Assembly (NCBI RefSeq): GCF_039655865.1
Contig: NZ_JBBYXL010000011.1
Location: forward strand, 62,001-126,000
Reading direction: 5' to 3'
Length of the DNA: 64,000 nucleotides
From: Prosthecobacter sp. SYSU 5D2
GTDB lineage: Bacteria > Verrucomicrobiota > Verrucomicrobiia > Verrucomicrobiales > Verrucomicrobiaceae
Under the pieces are notes generated by a model. It made no database searches and was not told the origin of the DNA. It saw only the letters and a list, made by a program, of their open reading frames with translations. Both the position numbers and the translations under genes were made by a program. Shown piece after piece: positions 26,769 through 35,440 of the stretch (the first letter of the stretch is position 1; the number at the start of each line of letters is the position of its first letter).

Positions 26769-26843
26769 AAATCTGGCCTCACCGTTTGACAGCCGTGCCA
26801 CAGCGTGTACAATCGCCCCCCTTTCCCTGGGAGGGCAATCTTT

Positions 26844-27341
26844 ATGGCAAACGTTCAAGTAATACTCAAAGAGAAGATCCAAGGCCTCGGCGCTGAAGCC
26901 GATGTCGTGCGCGTGGCACGTGGATACGCACGCAATTTCCTCGTCCCTCAGGGCAAGGCTTATGACGCAAGCGCAGGCAATCTTCGCAACCTCAATCATC
27001 TGAAAGCCATCCGCGCCGAGCGTGAGGCCAAGGAACTGCAGGAAGCCGAAAAAGTCGCCTCCAAGCTGAAGAAGCTGAAACTGAAACTGACCCTTCAAAC
27101 CGGTCAGGGCGGCAAGGCATTCGGTTCCATCACCAACATGGACATCGCCAAGGCTGTGGCCGACAGCGCCGCCAAGGTGGAGCTGGACCGTCACCAGATC
27201 CAGCTCGAGAAGCCGATCAAGACCACCGGCACCTTCGAGATCCCTGTCAAGCTTCACGCCGACGTGAACTGCTTCCTCAAGCTCACCGTTATCGCTGAGT
27301 CGGACGCAGGTGCTGCTGATACCGAAGATTCTGCTGAATAA
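26844..27341 (+). CDS. rplI: 50S ribosomal protein L9
   Basis: This 165-residue protein is L9 over nearly its whole length. It has the N-terminal signature VQVILKEKIQGLG and VRVARGYARNFLVPQGKA, a long central helix rich in Lys and Glu (about 45-80), and the C-terminal GKAFGSITNMDIA domain. The last 14 residues form an acidic tail. The ATG at 26844 is preceded by GGAGGGC, a fair ribosome site. It stands alone and is followed by a strong terminator. Confidence 0.97.
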   Translation: MANVQVILKEKIQGLGAEADVVRVARGYARNFLVPQGKAYDASAGNLRNLNHLKAIRAEREAKELQEAEKVASKLKKLKLKLTLQTGQGGKAFGSITNMDIAKAVADSAAKVELDRHQIQLEKPIKTTGTFEIPVKLHADVNCFLKLTVIAESDAGAADTEDSAE

Positions 27342-27370
27342 GCCTTCTCAATTTAAAAAACTTCACAATA

Positions 27371-27402
27371 AACCGCGCTCTTTGCAGAGCGCGGTTTTTT
27401 TA
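27371..27402 (+). terminator. Rho-independent terminator of rplI
   Basis: AACCGCGCTC pairs with GAGCGCGGTT around a 6-nt loop (27371-27396) and is followed by a run of six T's. It lies 30 bases after the rplI stop. Confidence 0.95.
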
Positions 27403-27428
27403 TGCCAAATCACTCCTGGCTCGGGCAT

Positions 27429-27465
27429 AAAAAATCAGGGCAAGGATGGAGTCCCCTTGCCCTGA
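27429..27465 (-). terminator. Rho-independent terminator of the phosphofructokinase gene
   Basis: TCAGGGCAAGG (27435-27445) pairs with CCTTGCCCTGA (27455-27465). On the minus strand the stem is followed by six T's (complement of 27429-27434). It sits 24 bases after the stop of the minus-strand gene. Confidence 0.93.
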
Positions 27466-27489
27466 CACGAAATAAAAACCTGGGCCTGA

Positions 27490-28584
27490 TCAGTCGCGGC
27501 CCACCTGACGGTCGCCAAAGCAGATGCCGATGCTGCGGCCAGCGCGGATGATTTCGCTCTCCGGCTGCACCAGGCGAAGCTGGTTCACAGCCTCTTCGAT
27601 GCTCACATCGCCCACCTGATAATGCTGGTAGCTGACCATGCGGCCAAACTTGCCTTCTTCGATCAGATGCACCGCCTTGGCTCCAAAACGCACTCCGAGG
27701 ATGCGGTCCAGCGCTGTAGGCGCCCCGCCGCGCTGCAAGTGGCCCAGGGTGCAGGCCCGGGTTTCCTTGCCCGTCATCGCTTCGATCTTCTTGGCCACGT
27801 GATCGCCGATGCCGCCAAGGCGGTCTTCGCCTTTGCCGCCAACATTTTCTTTCTTGAGCAGCTCACCGCTTTCAATGCGGGCTCCTTCAGCCACCACGAC
27901 AAGCGTACTGTGCAGGCCGCGGGCATCGCGCTGGCGGATGGCATCCGCCACATGGTCCATCTGGAAGGGAATTTCTGGCAGCAGAATGACATCCGCCCCG
28001 CCGGCCATGCCCCCGTAGAGGGCGATCCAGCCCGCATGGCGGCCCATGACCTCCAGCACAATGACGCGCTTGTGGCTCTCTGCGGTCGTGTGCAGGCGGT
28101 CCAGCGCATCCACCACCGCATGGCAGGCGGAATCAAAGCCAAAGGTCATCGCCGTGGCCTGGATGTCATTGTCAATGGTCTTCGGCACGCCAATCACCGG
28201 CACACCCATGTTGTAAAGCTGCAGACCAGTGGTCAGCGAGCCGTCTCCTCCCACAACGATCAAGGCGCCAATCTCCAGGTGGCGCAGCGTGTTCTTAGCC
28301 TTTTCCACGATCTCCTTCGGCACTTCAGCCACATTGCCTTCCCCCACCTTGGCCACAAAATGTCCTTTGTTGGTGGTGCCCAGAATGGTCCCGCCCAGCT
28401 TCATGATGCCGACCGTGCGGCTGGGGTCCAGCATCATGTAATCGCCAGGAGGCAACAGGCCTTCAAAACCATCGCGGAAACCGACGACTTCCCAACCCAG
28501 ATTGTGGGCTGCGCCGACGACGCCGTGAATCACTGCATTGAGTCCGGGGCAATCGCCGCCACTGTTCAGGATACCAATTCGCAT
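27490..28584 (-). CDS. pfkA: 6-phosphofructokinase, mixed ATP/PPi-type active site
   Basis: This 364-residue protein spans the PFK fold: GGDCPGLNAVI (9-19), GGDGS (112-116), PKTIDND (134-140), MGRHAGWIAL and CTLGHLQRGG. The enzyme phosphorylates fructose 6-phosphate. At the donor site, Gly115 corresponds to the ATP-type residue, while Lys135 (PKTIDND instead of PGTIDND) is the PPi-type residue, so the phosphate donor cannot be settled from these positions. It ends at a clear terminator and starts near the divergent side of a penicillin-binding-like gene on the same strand. Confidence 0.93.
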   Translation of the reverse strand: MRIGILNSGGDCPGLNAVIHGVVGAAHNLGWEVVGFRDGFEGLLPPGDYMMLDPSRTVGIMKLGGTILGTTNKGHFVAKVGEGNVAEVPKEIVEKAKNTLRHLEIGALIVVGGDGSLTTGLQLYNMGVPVIGVPKTIDNDIQATAMTFGFDSACHAVVDALDRLHTTAESHKRVIVLEVMGRHAGWIALYGGMAGGADVILLPEIPFQMDHVADAIRQRDARGLHSTLVVVAEGARIESGELLKKENVGGKGEDRLGGIGDHVAKKIEAMTGKETRACTLGHLQRGGAPTALDRILGVRFGAKAVHLIEEGKFGRMVSYQHYQVGDVSIEEAVNQLRLVQPESEIIRAGRSIGICFGDRQVGRD

Positions 28585-28644
28585 TTTTTCGTTAGGGGGT
28601 GGATGGTGAATAACAAGTGGTTACGCCGCCGCCAGGACGCCGGG

Positions 28645-29622
28645 TTAAAAATGATTCAAAAGCTGACGTTTGTCAGTGATTGGACGTCCAGCCGCCAGCC
28701 AGCGGTCATAGGCTGCCCAGCTCTGCTGCAGCAGCGCGTGCGCCTCCGCCGCCGGGTTGGCCGACCCGACCACCGTCACCACCATGCGGTGGCGGTAGAT
28801 CAGACTGGAGCCGTCCGGCTGCTTAGTCACCGAGGCCGGGCGCTCCGCTGTGACCACGATGCAGCCGCCCGAACGCGGAGTGGAGGTATATTTGATACCG
28901 TCAATGCTGGAGACCCCCAGCAATTGATTGGTATTGTTCAGCGGCAGGCTCACCTGGCCGGCCGGCCGGTACACAGTGATATCACGGGACCGCTGGTTGG
29001 TGTAAAAGCGCAGGGCCGGACGTGAAATGGCATACAGCCCCAGACGGGTCATATCCGCAGCAGTCGAGTACGGAGCCGTGCGCGTGTTCTCAAAACCGTG
29101 CGGATTGGTGAACCGTGTATTGGTAGCCCCTTCACGCACCGCCAGCTGGTTCATCTGGCGCACAAACTCATTCATTGGCTCGCCCCCGCGCTGCAGACGC
29201 TGAAGATGGTCGCGTCCCACAAAATCCCCAAGGGTGATGGCCGCAATGTCATCCGCCGTCATCATCGTGGCATAGATGAGGTCGCGAAGCGTCAGCCGGT
29301 CCCCAGGTTGCAACCCCAAAGTGTTGCTCCCGGCAATCTGCGGCGCATAGGCGGGCACCGTCGCCAGGATGTTCACTCCGGCCTTGGAGGCCTCCGCCCA
29401 GTCCAGAGTCACCATCGCCGTGGCGATTTTAGCCAGCCCGCCCACCGCTCGTTTGTCATTGGCCTGGCTGGCCACATGGATTTTGCGGTTAAAGCTGTCC
29501 GCCGCCAAAACCGCTGACTGGCCCAGGGCAGACCCGGGAGTCAGGACAAGCCAGGCACTGCCGAGGCAGAGGCTGGCGAAGACGCATTTTGAGAGGGGTA
29601 AAAAGCGGGGGAAACGCAGCAT
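28645..29622 (-). CDS. PBP5-like D-Ala-D-Ala carboxypeptidase homolog with degenerate active site
   Basis: This secreted protein has about 325 residues: signal peptide (MLRFPRFLPLSKCVFASLCLG and so on) and a peptidase S11-like domain. Family landmarks such as NPHGFENTRTAPYSTAADM are intact. However, the SxxK motif reads GLAK (G62 to K65), the SxN motif reads TADD and the KTG region reads KYT, so all three catalytic motifs have lost key residues while the general Lys remains. It is probably not a penicillin-binding hydrolase but a binding or scaffold protein. The frame also opens from 29661; ATG 29622 gives the better leader. No operon partner is evident. Confidence 0.75.
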   Translation of the reverse strand: MLRFPRFLPLSKCVFASLCLGSAWLVLTPGSALGQSAVLAADSFNRKIHVASQANDKRAVGGLAKIATAMVTLDWAEASKAGVNILATVPAYAPQIAGSNTLGLQPGDRLTLRDLIYATMMTADDIAAITLGDFVGRDHLQRLQRGGEPMNEFVRQMNQLAVREGATNTRFTNPHGFENTRTAPYSTAADMTRLGLYAISRPALRFYTNQRSRDITVYRPAGQVSLPLNNTNQLLGVSSIDGIKYTSTPRSGGCIVVTAERPASVTKQPDGSSLIYRHRMVVTVVGSANPAAEAHALLQQSWAAYDRWLAAGRPITDKRQLLNHF

Positions 29623-29837
29623 AGGGCACCCTCTCCTTAGCACCTCATCGCCCAGGGGCAACCGGGGATTGTCACCTCTTCACCTTCCACAAAAGCCGTC
29701 TCCCCCCCTGATTCACCCGTCTTATAATTTGATGCCACAGGCCAGCCTCAACGCAACTCACCGGCCAAGCGCGCGCACCCCTCCGTTCAAGGTTCAGAAC
29801 ATGCCTAGGGAGCAGTCAACCTTTACCATTTCCATAA

Positions 29838-30974
29838 TCACTCCACCGCACGCACCCGCAATCGTCGCAGGGAAAACAGTTCTCCTTCACACTCATTTAG
29901 ATGCCGGGCTCCATCCTTGCGCTTGGGGCCAAAAAGTGAACGATTTTCCTGGAACACGCTTTCGACAAACTCCTTGCTGCCCAGGACGAGGCCATCGCTG
30001 AAGTAGCGCACCCGCAGGCGGATGAGTTCGGCCGGACTCAGCTTGCCTTTTTCAGCCAGCACTTCCCGCGCCTTCTCCACGCTGATTCCTGGCCGGGCGA
30101 TGTTCTCATTTTGGGCATCGCGCACCTCAATTCCGCTGGCGAACAGGAGGCTCCGGTAGGCGTCGCCAGCATCATGCGTCTTCCATCCGTCCACCGGTTT
30201 GGCGACGGCTTTGCATAGGCCGCGCTGCGCCCGTCGGCTGCCGCTGAGGGCTTCGGCATACCCGCACCAGCGGTAGTCTTTGGGATCCTCGACGAGATTG
30301 GCGCGGACGGGGTTCAGGTCAATATAGGCGGCCATCGTCCGCAAGGCTTCGCCCCCGCTTTCCACCATGACGCTTTTGAAACGGTCCATCCACAAAGTGC
30401 CTTTTCGGCCCTGGCGCTTGTTGAACCAGCGGCTGAAGCGTTCTTTGACTTCCTTGACGAAAATGGACAGGTCGCAAAACCGCTTCTTGATCGCCTTCAG
30501 TTTCTCCTGGACGCGATTTTCCATGCCCATTCGGCGAAGCTCCGACAGGTCCTGACGCAGGAGCCCAACATAGGTTTTGCTGTAGAGTATGGACAGGTGT
30601 TCCAAGAGCTTCTCTTCTCCTTCTGAACCAGAGAACCGCTCCAGCCAGGCGTCCCTCCTGGGCACTTCCACCAGCAAATGAAAGTGGTTCCCCATGAGGC
30701 AATAGGTGACCAGCTTCACCCCGCAAAAGTCCGCCAGCCGCCACATCAGCCGCTTGAGCGCCTCCTTCTCCACCTCATCAAAAAAGACCTCGCCGCCGCA
30801 GGTGCGCGACATGACGTGGTAGCAATAGCTTTCATAGGGTCCCTTTCCCACGACCCGCTTCCGGCCGCCTGACCAGGACCGCGCGGCAGGATAGGGAGCC
30901 GTCTTCGCATTCACTCCAACGAGCTGGGCTTCCAGTTCATCGCGTTGCGGATCAATGGTTTGAGTCGCTTTCAT
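29838..30974 (-). CDS. IS200-like / Y1 transposase (Transposase_17)
   Basis: This 378-residue protein has a Y1 transposase domain at about 45-240. The HUH motif is H97-F-H99 in MGNHFHLLVEVP, and candidate Tyr lies in AAYIDLNPVRANLV. The C-terminal 130 residues are an extension common in this subgroup. This is a different lineage from the RAYT at 8.4 kb. No REP copies flank it, but a 7-bp stem hairpin lies just upstream of its start (31057-31075). It appears full length and may be active or domesticated. Confidence 0.85.
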   Translation of the reverse strand: MKATQTIDPQRDELEAQLVGVNAKTAPYPAARSWSGGRKRVVGKGPYESYCYHVMSRTCGGEVFFDEVEKEALKRLMWRLADFCGVKLVTYCLMGNHFHLLVEVPRRDAWLERFSGSEGEEKLLEHLSILYSKTYVGLLRQDLSELRRMGMENRVQEKLKAIKKRFCDLSIFVKEVKERFSRWFNKRQGRKGTLWMDRFKSVMVESGGEALRTMAAYIDLNPVRANLVEDPKDYRWCGYAEALSGSRRAQRGLCKAVAKPVDGWKTHDAGDAYRSLLFASGIEVRDAQNENIARPGISVEKAREVLAEKGKLSPAELIRLRVRYFSDGLVLGSKEFVESVFQENRSLFGPKRKDGARHLNECEGELFSLRRLRVRAVE

Positions 30975-31056
30975 GAAGCGAAATTAGCAGGAATTGGGGC
31001 TAACGTCAAGCACTGTATGCCTGGCATCTTTTTTTCAACCTCTTGTTAGACCTGGC

Positions 31057-31075
31057 TCCGCCGCAGCGCGGCGGA
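31057..31075. repeat. Hairpin upstream of the Y1 transposase gene
   Basis: TCCGCCG and CGGCGGA pair around CAGCG. Y1 enzymes recognise subterminal hairpins, so this could mark an element end, but no matching partner was found on the other side. Confidence 0.4.
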
Positions 31076-31153
31076 TGGCTTGAAGACCCACTATGCCCAC
31101 GTCCCAAGACCACTTCGCCGGTGAGATTTGTGCCATAAAGACAAACTTCGTGA

Positions 31154-31555
31154 CTAAGGCTTAAGCTCTTGCTTAACCCAATCAATATCTCTATCGAGCG
31201 CAGTATGAATATTAAAATTTTCCATCACAAACAACCTGCCATCGTTGCTTGGATTTTTTCCATAACTCCACGCAACAAAACGTCGGGAATTTCGTACGTT
31301 TTTTAATGAGCGTAAATCAGGGGGCAAATAAACTATTTCATCAAAGTATGCGGCTGCTCCCGGCATTTGTATCAACTGCTCTCTTGTCGGAAACACATAA
31401 TTATCTTGGTAAGGTATCTGAGCTAAAAAAAGAGCAAATTCACGTGCGACAGACTTATTCCTTTCCCATTCAACCTTTTTCTCCAAAGAAATCGATGTCT
31501 TGAATGTGAGAAAAACAATCAGCATCCCAATCCCAAATAAAATCATGTATTTCAT
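31154..31555 (-). CDS. Small membrane protein, candidate immunity protein of the RHS tip
   Basis: This 133-residue protein has one N-terminal hydrophobic segment (MKYMILFGIGMLIVFLTF). A soluble domain rich in aromatic and charged residues follows, with no recognised family. The ATG at 31555 overlaps the RHS stop codon (TGATG), so translation is coupled. The DNA is markedly AT-rich like the RHS tip. Small genes directly after an RHS toxin tip are usually immunity proteins, and the membrane anchor fits a toxin acting in the envelope or periplasm. This role is inferred from position only. Confidence 0.6.
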   Translation of the reverse strand: MKYMILFGIGMLIVFLTFKTSISLEKKVEWERNKSVAREFALFLAQIPYQDNYVFPTREQLIQMPGAAAYFDEIVYLPPDLRSLKNVRNSRRFVAWSYGKNPSNDGRLFVMENFNIHTALDRDIDWVKQELKP

Positions 31556-33687
31556 CACATCCCCCCCGAAAGAATCGGTTTTGAATTACTGTATTTTTTA
31601 CCTGGAGTATTGGTGGGTAGCTTTTTACCACAAGGCTTACAGGGCAATTTTTCGATCAAATCAAGGTACTGGCTCATTTCTTTTTTCAGTTCATAAGGTG
31701 TGATCGAGCGGGAGGGATCAAGGTACGGCCCCGCCGCCCTAGAGCCAGCCGCATATGCCCCCTTCTGGTTTAATCCTTCTAAACCTTGACCTTTTGCAAG
31801 ATTATTAATTTCCGCACCATCATTCCTAATCCCCGGCGGAACCTTCATCATCTTGCTCACAAATCCATAAAGAATATTATTCATCGTCCACTTGCTAACA
31901 CACTTATCTAAGAGCATATAAGTATCTTTACACCCTTCGCCAGCGCATCCTTCGAGCAACTCTTTTGAAGGCGCTGGCATTGCATCTATATTCACTCCAT
32001 TGCGTAAAAGGAAAAGAGCACCATCAATCGGTCCCTTTTCTGAACTCGGCAAATTAATGTGAGACAAATAAACCTTCATCAGTTCCAACATGAACCAATC
32101 GGTGGCATCTGGACCACACTTGCATAAACCTAAATAATCCCACCGATTCACCGGATCATTGCCCACCATCCCGTAGAGGTTGATGCCGCCTCGTTCCTCA
32201 ATGGGGTCCCGGCTGATCCACCTCCCCATTTCCGGCGCATAGTATCTGTAGCCGTAGTACAACATCCCACTCTCCGAGTCCTCATACTTCGTGCTGAAAG
32301 CAAAGGGCGGACGCTCCAGCCACTCGGCTCCCACACCCAGGTCGCGCTGCTTCTGGTTACGCACCACCCGCACCTCGTCTTCCACCAGCAGTTTGCCGAA
32401 GGCATCGTACTCCAGACGGTGCAGCGGCAATGGCTGCGTGCCGTCGTTTTCCAACCAGCCCATGACGTTGCCATTGCCGTCATACCAGGGGGCAAGCTGG
32501 CGGTTGCTCCCGGTCACGCCCGGGACATACTCCGCCACCCACAGCAGGCCGCCGACGCCGCCTGCCCCGCCGAGTGTGCCATTGACGTCCATCCCCCACA
32601 GATAGCTGCGGCGCAGGCTCAGCGGGCCGCCGGAGCTCATCCGCACCAGCTCCGCCAGCAGCGTCCAGTCCTGCCAGATAAACACCGTCTCACGGGAAAA
32701 CGTCCAGCCTGGGGACTGCAAAGTACCGTTCGGGGATTTGATGCCAGTGAGGACCCGCTTGGCGATCCGACGCCCCAATCCGTCATAGACAAATTCCAGT
32801 CGCTTCACCGCCTTGGCTCCTTCACCGCTGACCCCTGGGTATGCCTGCTCCTGTGAGACGAGACGGTTTTCCGCATCACAGGCATAGGTCCACACGCCGT
32901 CAGAGGCCAGGTTGCCCTGGAGATTGAATTGCCGGGCCGTGGGAATGCGGGGAAAAGTCACCACCTGGGTTTGCGACAGCGGGGCGGGCTGGAGATCCGG
33001 CCTCCCTGCACTGATGACCACCTGCTGGGGAGCAGGGATGGCAGGAAGGTTCAGCCGGTAGCGCCAGAGTTCGCCCTCACGCTCGGCCGTGGCCTCCCCA
33101 ACTTTCACCAGGGCATCCGGATTGGCCCGCCCGCGCAACCAGCGCCAGGAGGGTTTGGTATTGGTGAGCTGATATTCGCCCGTGGTTCCGGCCAGCTGGA
33201 AGGCATATGACAACCCATTCCCATCGGGGGTGTAGGTGTAGGTGAGGTCGCCCATGTTGTTGTAGCTGTAGTCATGGCTCCAGTCGGGCCTCAGGCTGGA
33301 GTCCGCCACGCGCTCGCGCCGGACCTCATCCAGCTCCCCGCGGTCATTGTAATCGTACCGCAGCCGGGTGCCGTCATGCCGGGTTTCAAGGGTCCGCCGT
33401 CCAGCCGTGTTCAGTTCGTAGTCATAAGAGGCGGTGACGGCAGAGCCGCGCGTCCACTGAACCGCATCCAGCCGCGACTGGACATCCCAGCCCCAGGTGC
33501 CGACAAGGGCCTGGCCGCCAGCCAGGGGACGCGTGAGCGTGTGCAGCCGAGGGCTGTCGGGGTAATGTGCATAGGCGGCCTCTGCCAGAAGGGGGGCATT
33601 CACAGGCTGTAGTTTAGCCGTTTCCATGCGGTCATGCGAGTCATAAGTGTAAACGCTGCGGTGGGCCGTGCCGGCAAGCGAAGGCAC
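31555..33687 (-). CDS. RHS-repeat protein fragment with C-terminal polymorphic tip (candidate toxin)
   Basis: This 710-residue frame contains RHS/YD repeats (YTYDSHDRM, YDYNDRGELDEV and others, about 10-400). The RHS-associated core follows at about 450-530 (YEDSESGMLYYGYRYYAPEMG, WISRDPIEE, NLYGMVGNDPVNRWDYLGL). After the core, about 180 residues form an unrecognised tip with several cysteines (CKCG, CAGEGC, PCKPCGKK). The DNA of the tip is AT-rich, unlike the core. The frame has no secretion leader. It begins at a GTG inside a 14-bp palindrome (33681-33694) only 24 bases after hslR, with a stop codon three codons upstream, so it is N-terminally truncated against full RHS proteins. It could be an orphan RHS-CT cassette. 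Confidence 0.75.
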   Translation of the reverse strand: MPSLAGTAHRSVYTYDSHDRMETAKLQPVNAPLLAEAAYAHYPDSPRLHTLTRPLAGGQALVGTWGWDVQSRLDAVQWTRGSAVTASYDYELNTAGRRTLETRHDGTRLRYDYNDRGELDEVRRERVADSSLRPDWSHDYSYNNMGDLTYTYTPDGNGLSYAFQLAGTTGEYQLTNTKPSWRWLRGRANPDALVKVGEATAEREGELWRYRLNLPAIPAPQQVVISAGRPDLQPAPLSQTQVVTFPRIPTARQFNLQGNLASDGVWTYACDAENRLVSQEQAYPGVSGEGAKAVKRLEFVYDGLGRRIAKRVLTGIKSPNGTLQSPGWTFSRETVFIWQDWTLLAELVRMSSGGPLSLRRSYLWGMDVNGTLGGAGGVGGLLWVAEYVPGVTGSNRQLAPWYDGNGNVMGWLENDGTQPLPLHRLEYDAFGKLLVEDEVRVVRNQKQRDLGVGAEWLERPPFAFSTKYEDSESGMLYYGYRYYAPEMGRWISRDPIEERGGINLYGMVGNDPVNRWDYLGLCKCGPDATDWFMLELMKVYLSHINLPSSEKGPIDGALFLLRNGVNIDAMPAPSKELLEGCAGEGCKDTYMLLDKCVSKWTMNNILYGFVSKMMKVPPGIRNDGAEINNLAKGQGLEGLNQKGAYAAGSRAAGPYLDPSRSITPYELKKEMSQYLDLIEKLPCKPCGKKLPTNTPGKKYSNSKPILSGGM

Positions 33688-33711
33688 GTGCCTTCATTCT
33701 ATTTTCACCAT

Positions 33712-34119
33712 TTACATCGAGTGATTTTGCTCTTCCCATTCCCGCAGCTGGCGGAGTTGCTGCTTGTTAGGCTTGGTCAGCATTTCGTGTTCACGCGGGG
33801 TCTCCAGCTCCTTCTGCCGCCGCAGTTCCGCCGCTTTTTGGATCCATTCCAAAGGCGTCAGGTTTTCATAAAAATCCGCCACCTGGGGGGCGCTGAGCCG
33901 ACGGGGCGCAAAGGCAGTCACCTTTAATCTGATCAGCAGGTCGCCGCGCACCACCTCCAGGATGTCCCCTGCCCGCAGATCCCGCGCGGGTTTCACGGGC
34001 TTGCCGTCCAGGGTGACATTGCCTTTGGTGCACGATTGCGTGGACAAGCTGCGGGTCTTGAAAATCCGCACATGATGCAGCCACTTGTCTGCCCGCTGCG
34101 TCTGGACCGGCTCACTCAT
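33712..34119 (-). CDS. hslR: S4-domain RNA-binding protein, Hsp15-like
   Basis: This 135-residue protein has an N-terminal S4 domain (about 8-70; RADKWLHHVRIFKTRSLSTQ, GNVTLDGKPVKPARDLRAGDILEV). The family includes Hsp15, which binds 50S subunits carrying stalled nascent chains. The C-terminal half is charged and helical, typical of the group. It overlaps the rsmB stop by four bases (ATGA), so the two are translationally coupled and share an operon. Confidence 0.85.
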   Translation of the reverse strand: MSEPVQTQRADKWLHHVRIFKTRSLSTQSCTKGNVTLDGKPVKPARDLRAGDILEVVRGDLLIRLKVTAFAPRRLSAPQVADFYENLTPLEWIQKAAELRRQKELETPREHEMLTKPNKQQLRQLREWEEQNHSM

Positions 34120-35342
34120 GCTTTCTTCACCAGCCGCGCGGCAAAGGCACCGTCCGTTTGCTCCTTGGGGGGAAAGATGAGGCGGCTTTCCAGCAGTTCC
34201 ATTTCAGGATGCGCTTCGAGGATGGCTTTGACCACTCCCTGGTTTTCATCCGGATCAATGCTGCACGTGCTATAGACAAGAGAGCCGCCCGGCTTCAAAA
34301 ACCGCAGGGCGGATTTCACCAACCGGAGCTGCACATCCGCCAGGGCGGCAAATTCCTCCTCCTGCAGCCTCCAGCGCACATCAATCCGCCGGCGCATGAC
34401 CCCGGAGTTGGAGCAGGGCACATCCAGCAGGATGCGGTCAAACAGCAGATCCCCGAATGGCGGCGGCGAATCTCCCAGCAGATCAAAAGTATGCACATGG
34501 GCGATGCGCACCTTCAGCCGCGTCAGGTTCTCCCGCAGACGCGTCAAGCGAAGGGGGGAAGAATCGCAGGCAAAAATGCGGCCCTCATTGCACATGATCT
34601 CCGCCAGCAGAGCCGTCTTGCCGCCCGGTGCCGCACAGGCGTCCAGTACATTCTCACCGGGCTTCGGCGCCAGCATCCGCGGGGCATGCGCCGTGCTCGG
34701 GTCCTGCGCATAGCAGAGACCGTGCTTCAGGGCCTCACGCGGTGCGCTTTCGCATTGGTAAAAACCTTCGCCAATGTCTGTCAGTTCCGGCATTTTGGCC
34801 AGCCGCCCGGCCGCCTCTTCATTGAGTCCGTTCAGCCGCACAAACACAGGCGGCGGCTCCTGGTTCCACTGGCACAAGGCTTCAGCTTTTGCCTTGCCCA
34901 TGATTTTAATCCACCGGCGCACCAGAAATTCCGGGTGGGAATACTTCACCGCCAGAGGCTGCTCCTCCACCAGCGCCTTAAGCCTGGCTTCTTCCCGTCC
35001 CGCCCGGCGCAGCACTGCATTCACCAGCGCACCGGAGCGCCCCGCCGCAGCCACGGTCTCATTTACGGCTGCATGGGACGGCACCCCCAGCAGGAGGAGC
35101 TGGCAGAGGCCTATCCTTAGCAGCCAGCGTGTGCGATGATCCAGATGCTTGCCATCCGTGAGCTGGTCCGCCCAAAAGTCCAGCAGGCTCAAATGGCGCA
35201 ACGTCGTAAAAACGATGTCATGCAGAAATGCCGAGTTCGGCGGCGAGAGCACCGCACGGCGCACCCGTTCGTCCAGCAGGTCGGTGGCGAAGCGTCCGGA
35301 TTTTTGCCAGTCGGTCAGCACATCCAGGGAATGGTGGCGCAC
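34116..35342 (-). CDS. rsmB: RsmB: 16S rRNA cytosine methyltransferase
   Basis: This 408-residue protein has an N-terminal NusB-like helical domain (about 5-140) and a class I methyltransferase domain. That domain contains LDACAAPGGKTALLAEIM (SAM site), DVPCSNSG (one of the two cysteines) and VYSTCSIDPDENQ (the catalytic TCS motif). It methylates C967 of 16S rRNA in E. coli numbering. It is translationally coupled to hslR. The ugd gene lies 98 bases upstream in the same direction. Confidence 0.93.
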   Translation of the reverse strand: MRHHSLDVLTDWQKSGRFATDLLDERVRRAVLSPPNSAFLHDIVFTTLRHLSLLDFWADQLTDGKHLDHRTRWLLRIGLCQLLLLGVPSHAAVNETVAAAGRSGALVNAVLRRAGREEARLKALVEEQPLAVKYSHPEFLVRRWIKIMGKAKAEALCQWNQEPPPVFVRLNGLNEEAAGRLAKMPELTDIGEGFYQCESAPREALKHGLCYAQDPSTAHAPRMLAPKPGENVLDACAAPGGKTALLAEIMCNEGRIFACDSSPLRLTRLRENLTRLKVRIAHVHTFDLLGDSPPPFGDLLFDRILLDVPCSNSGVMRRRIDVRWRLQEEEFAALADVQLRLVKSALRFLKPGGSLVYSTCSIDPDENQGVVKAILEAHPEMELLESRLIFPPKEQTDGAFAARLVKKA

Positions 35343-35440
35343 ACTGGTGGCGGGGGAAGATGAATGGAGGGTTTTCAGCGGAATCAGGTTGGGGGAAAAA
35401 TCTGTCTTATATCAACGGCGGCAAATAAAGAATCTGGCCC

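Noticed and set aside
27622-29025. Long plus-strand frame opposite the phosphofructokinase and PBP5-like genes
   Set aside because: It covers two well-supported minus-strand genes in antisense and resembles no protein family.
33681-33694. 14-bp palindrome AAGGCACGTGCCTT at the RHS start as a REP or operator
   Set aside because: It overlaps the GTG start, but no second copy was seen and no role can be shown; kept only as a remark in the RHS entry.
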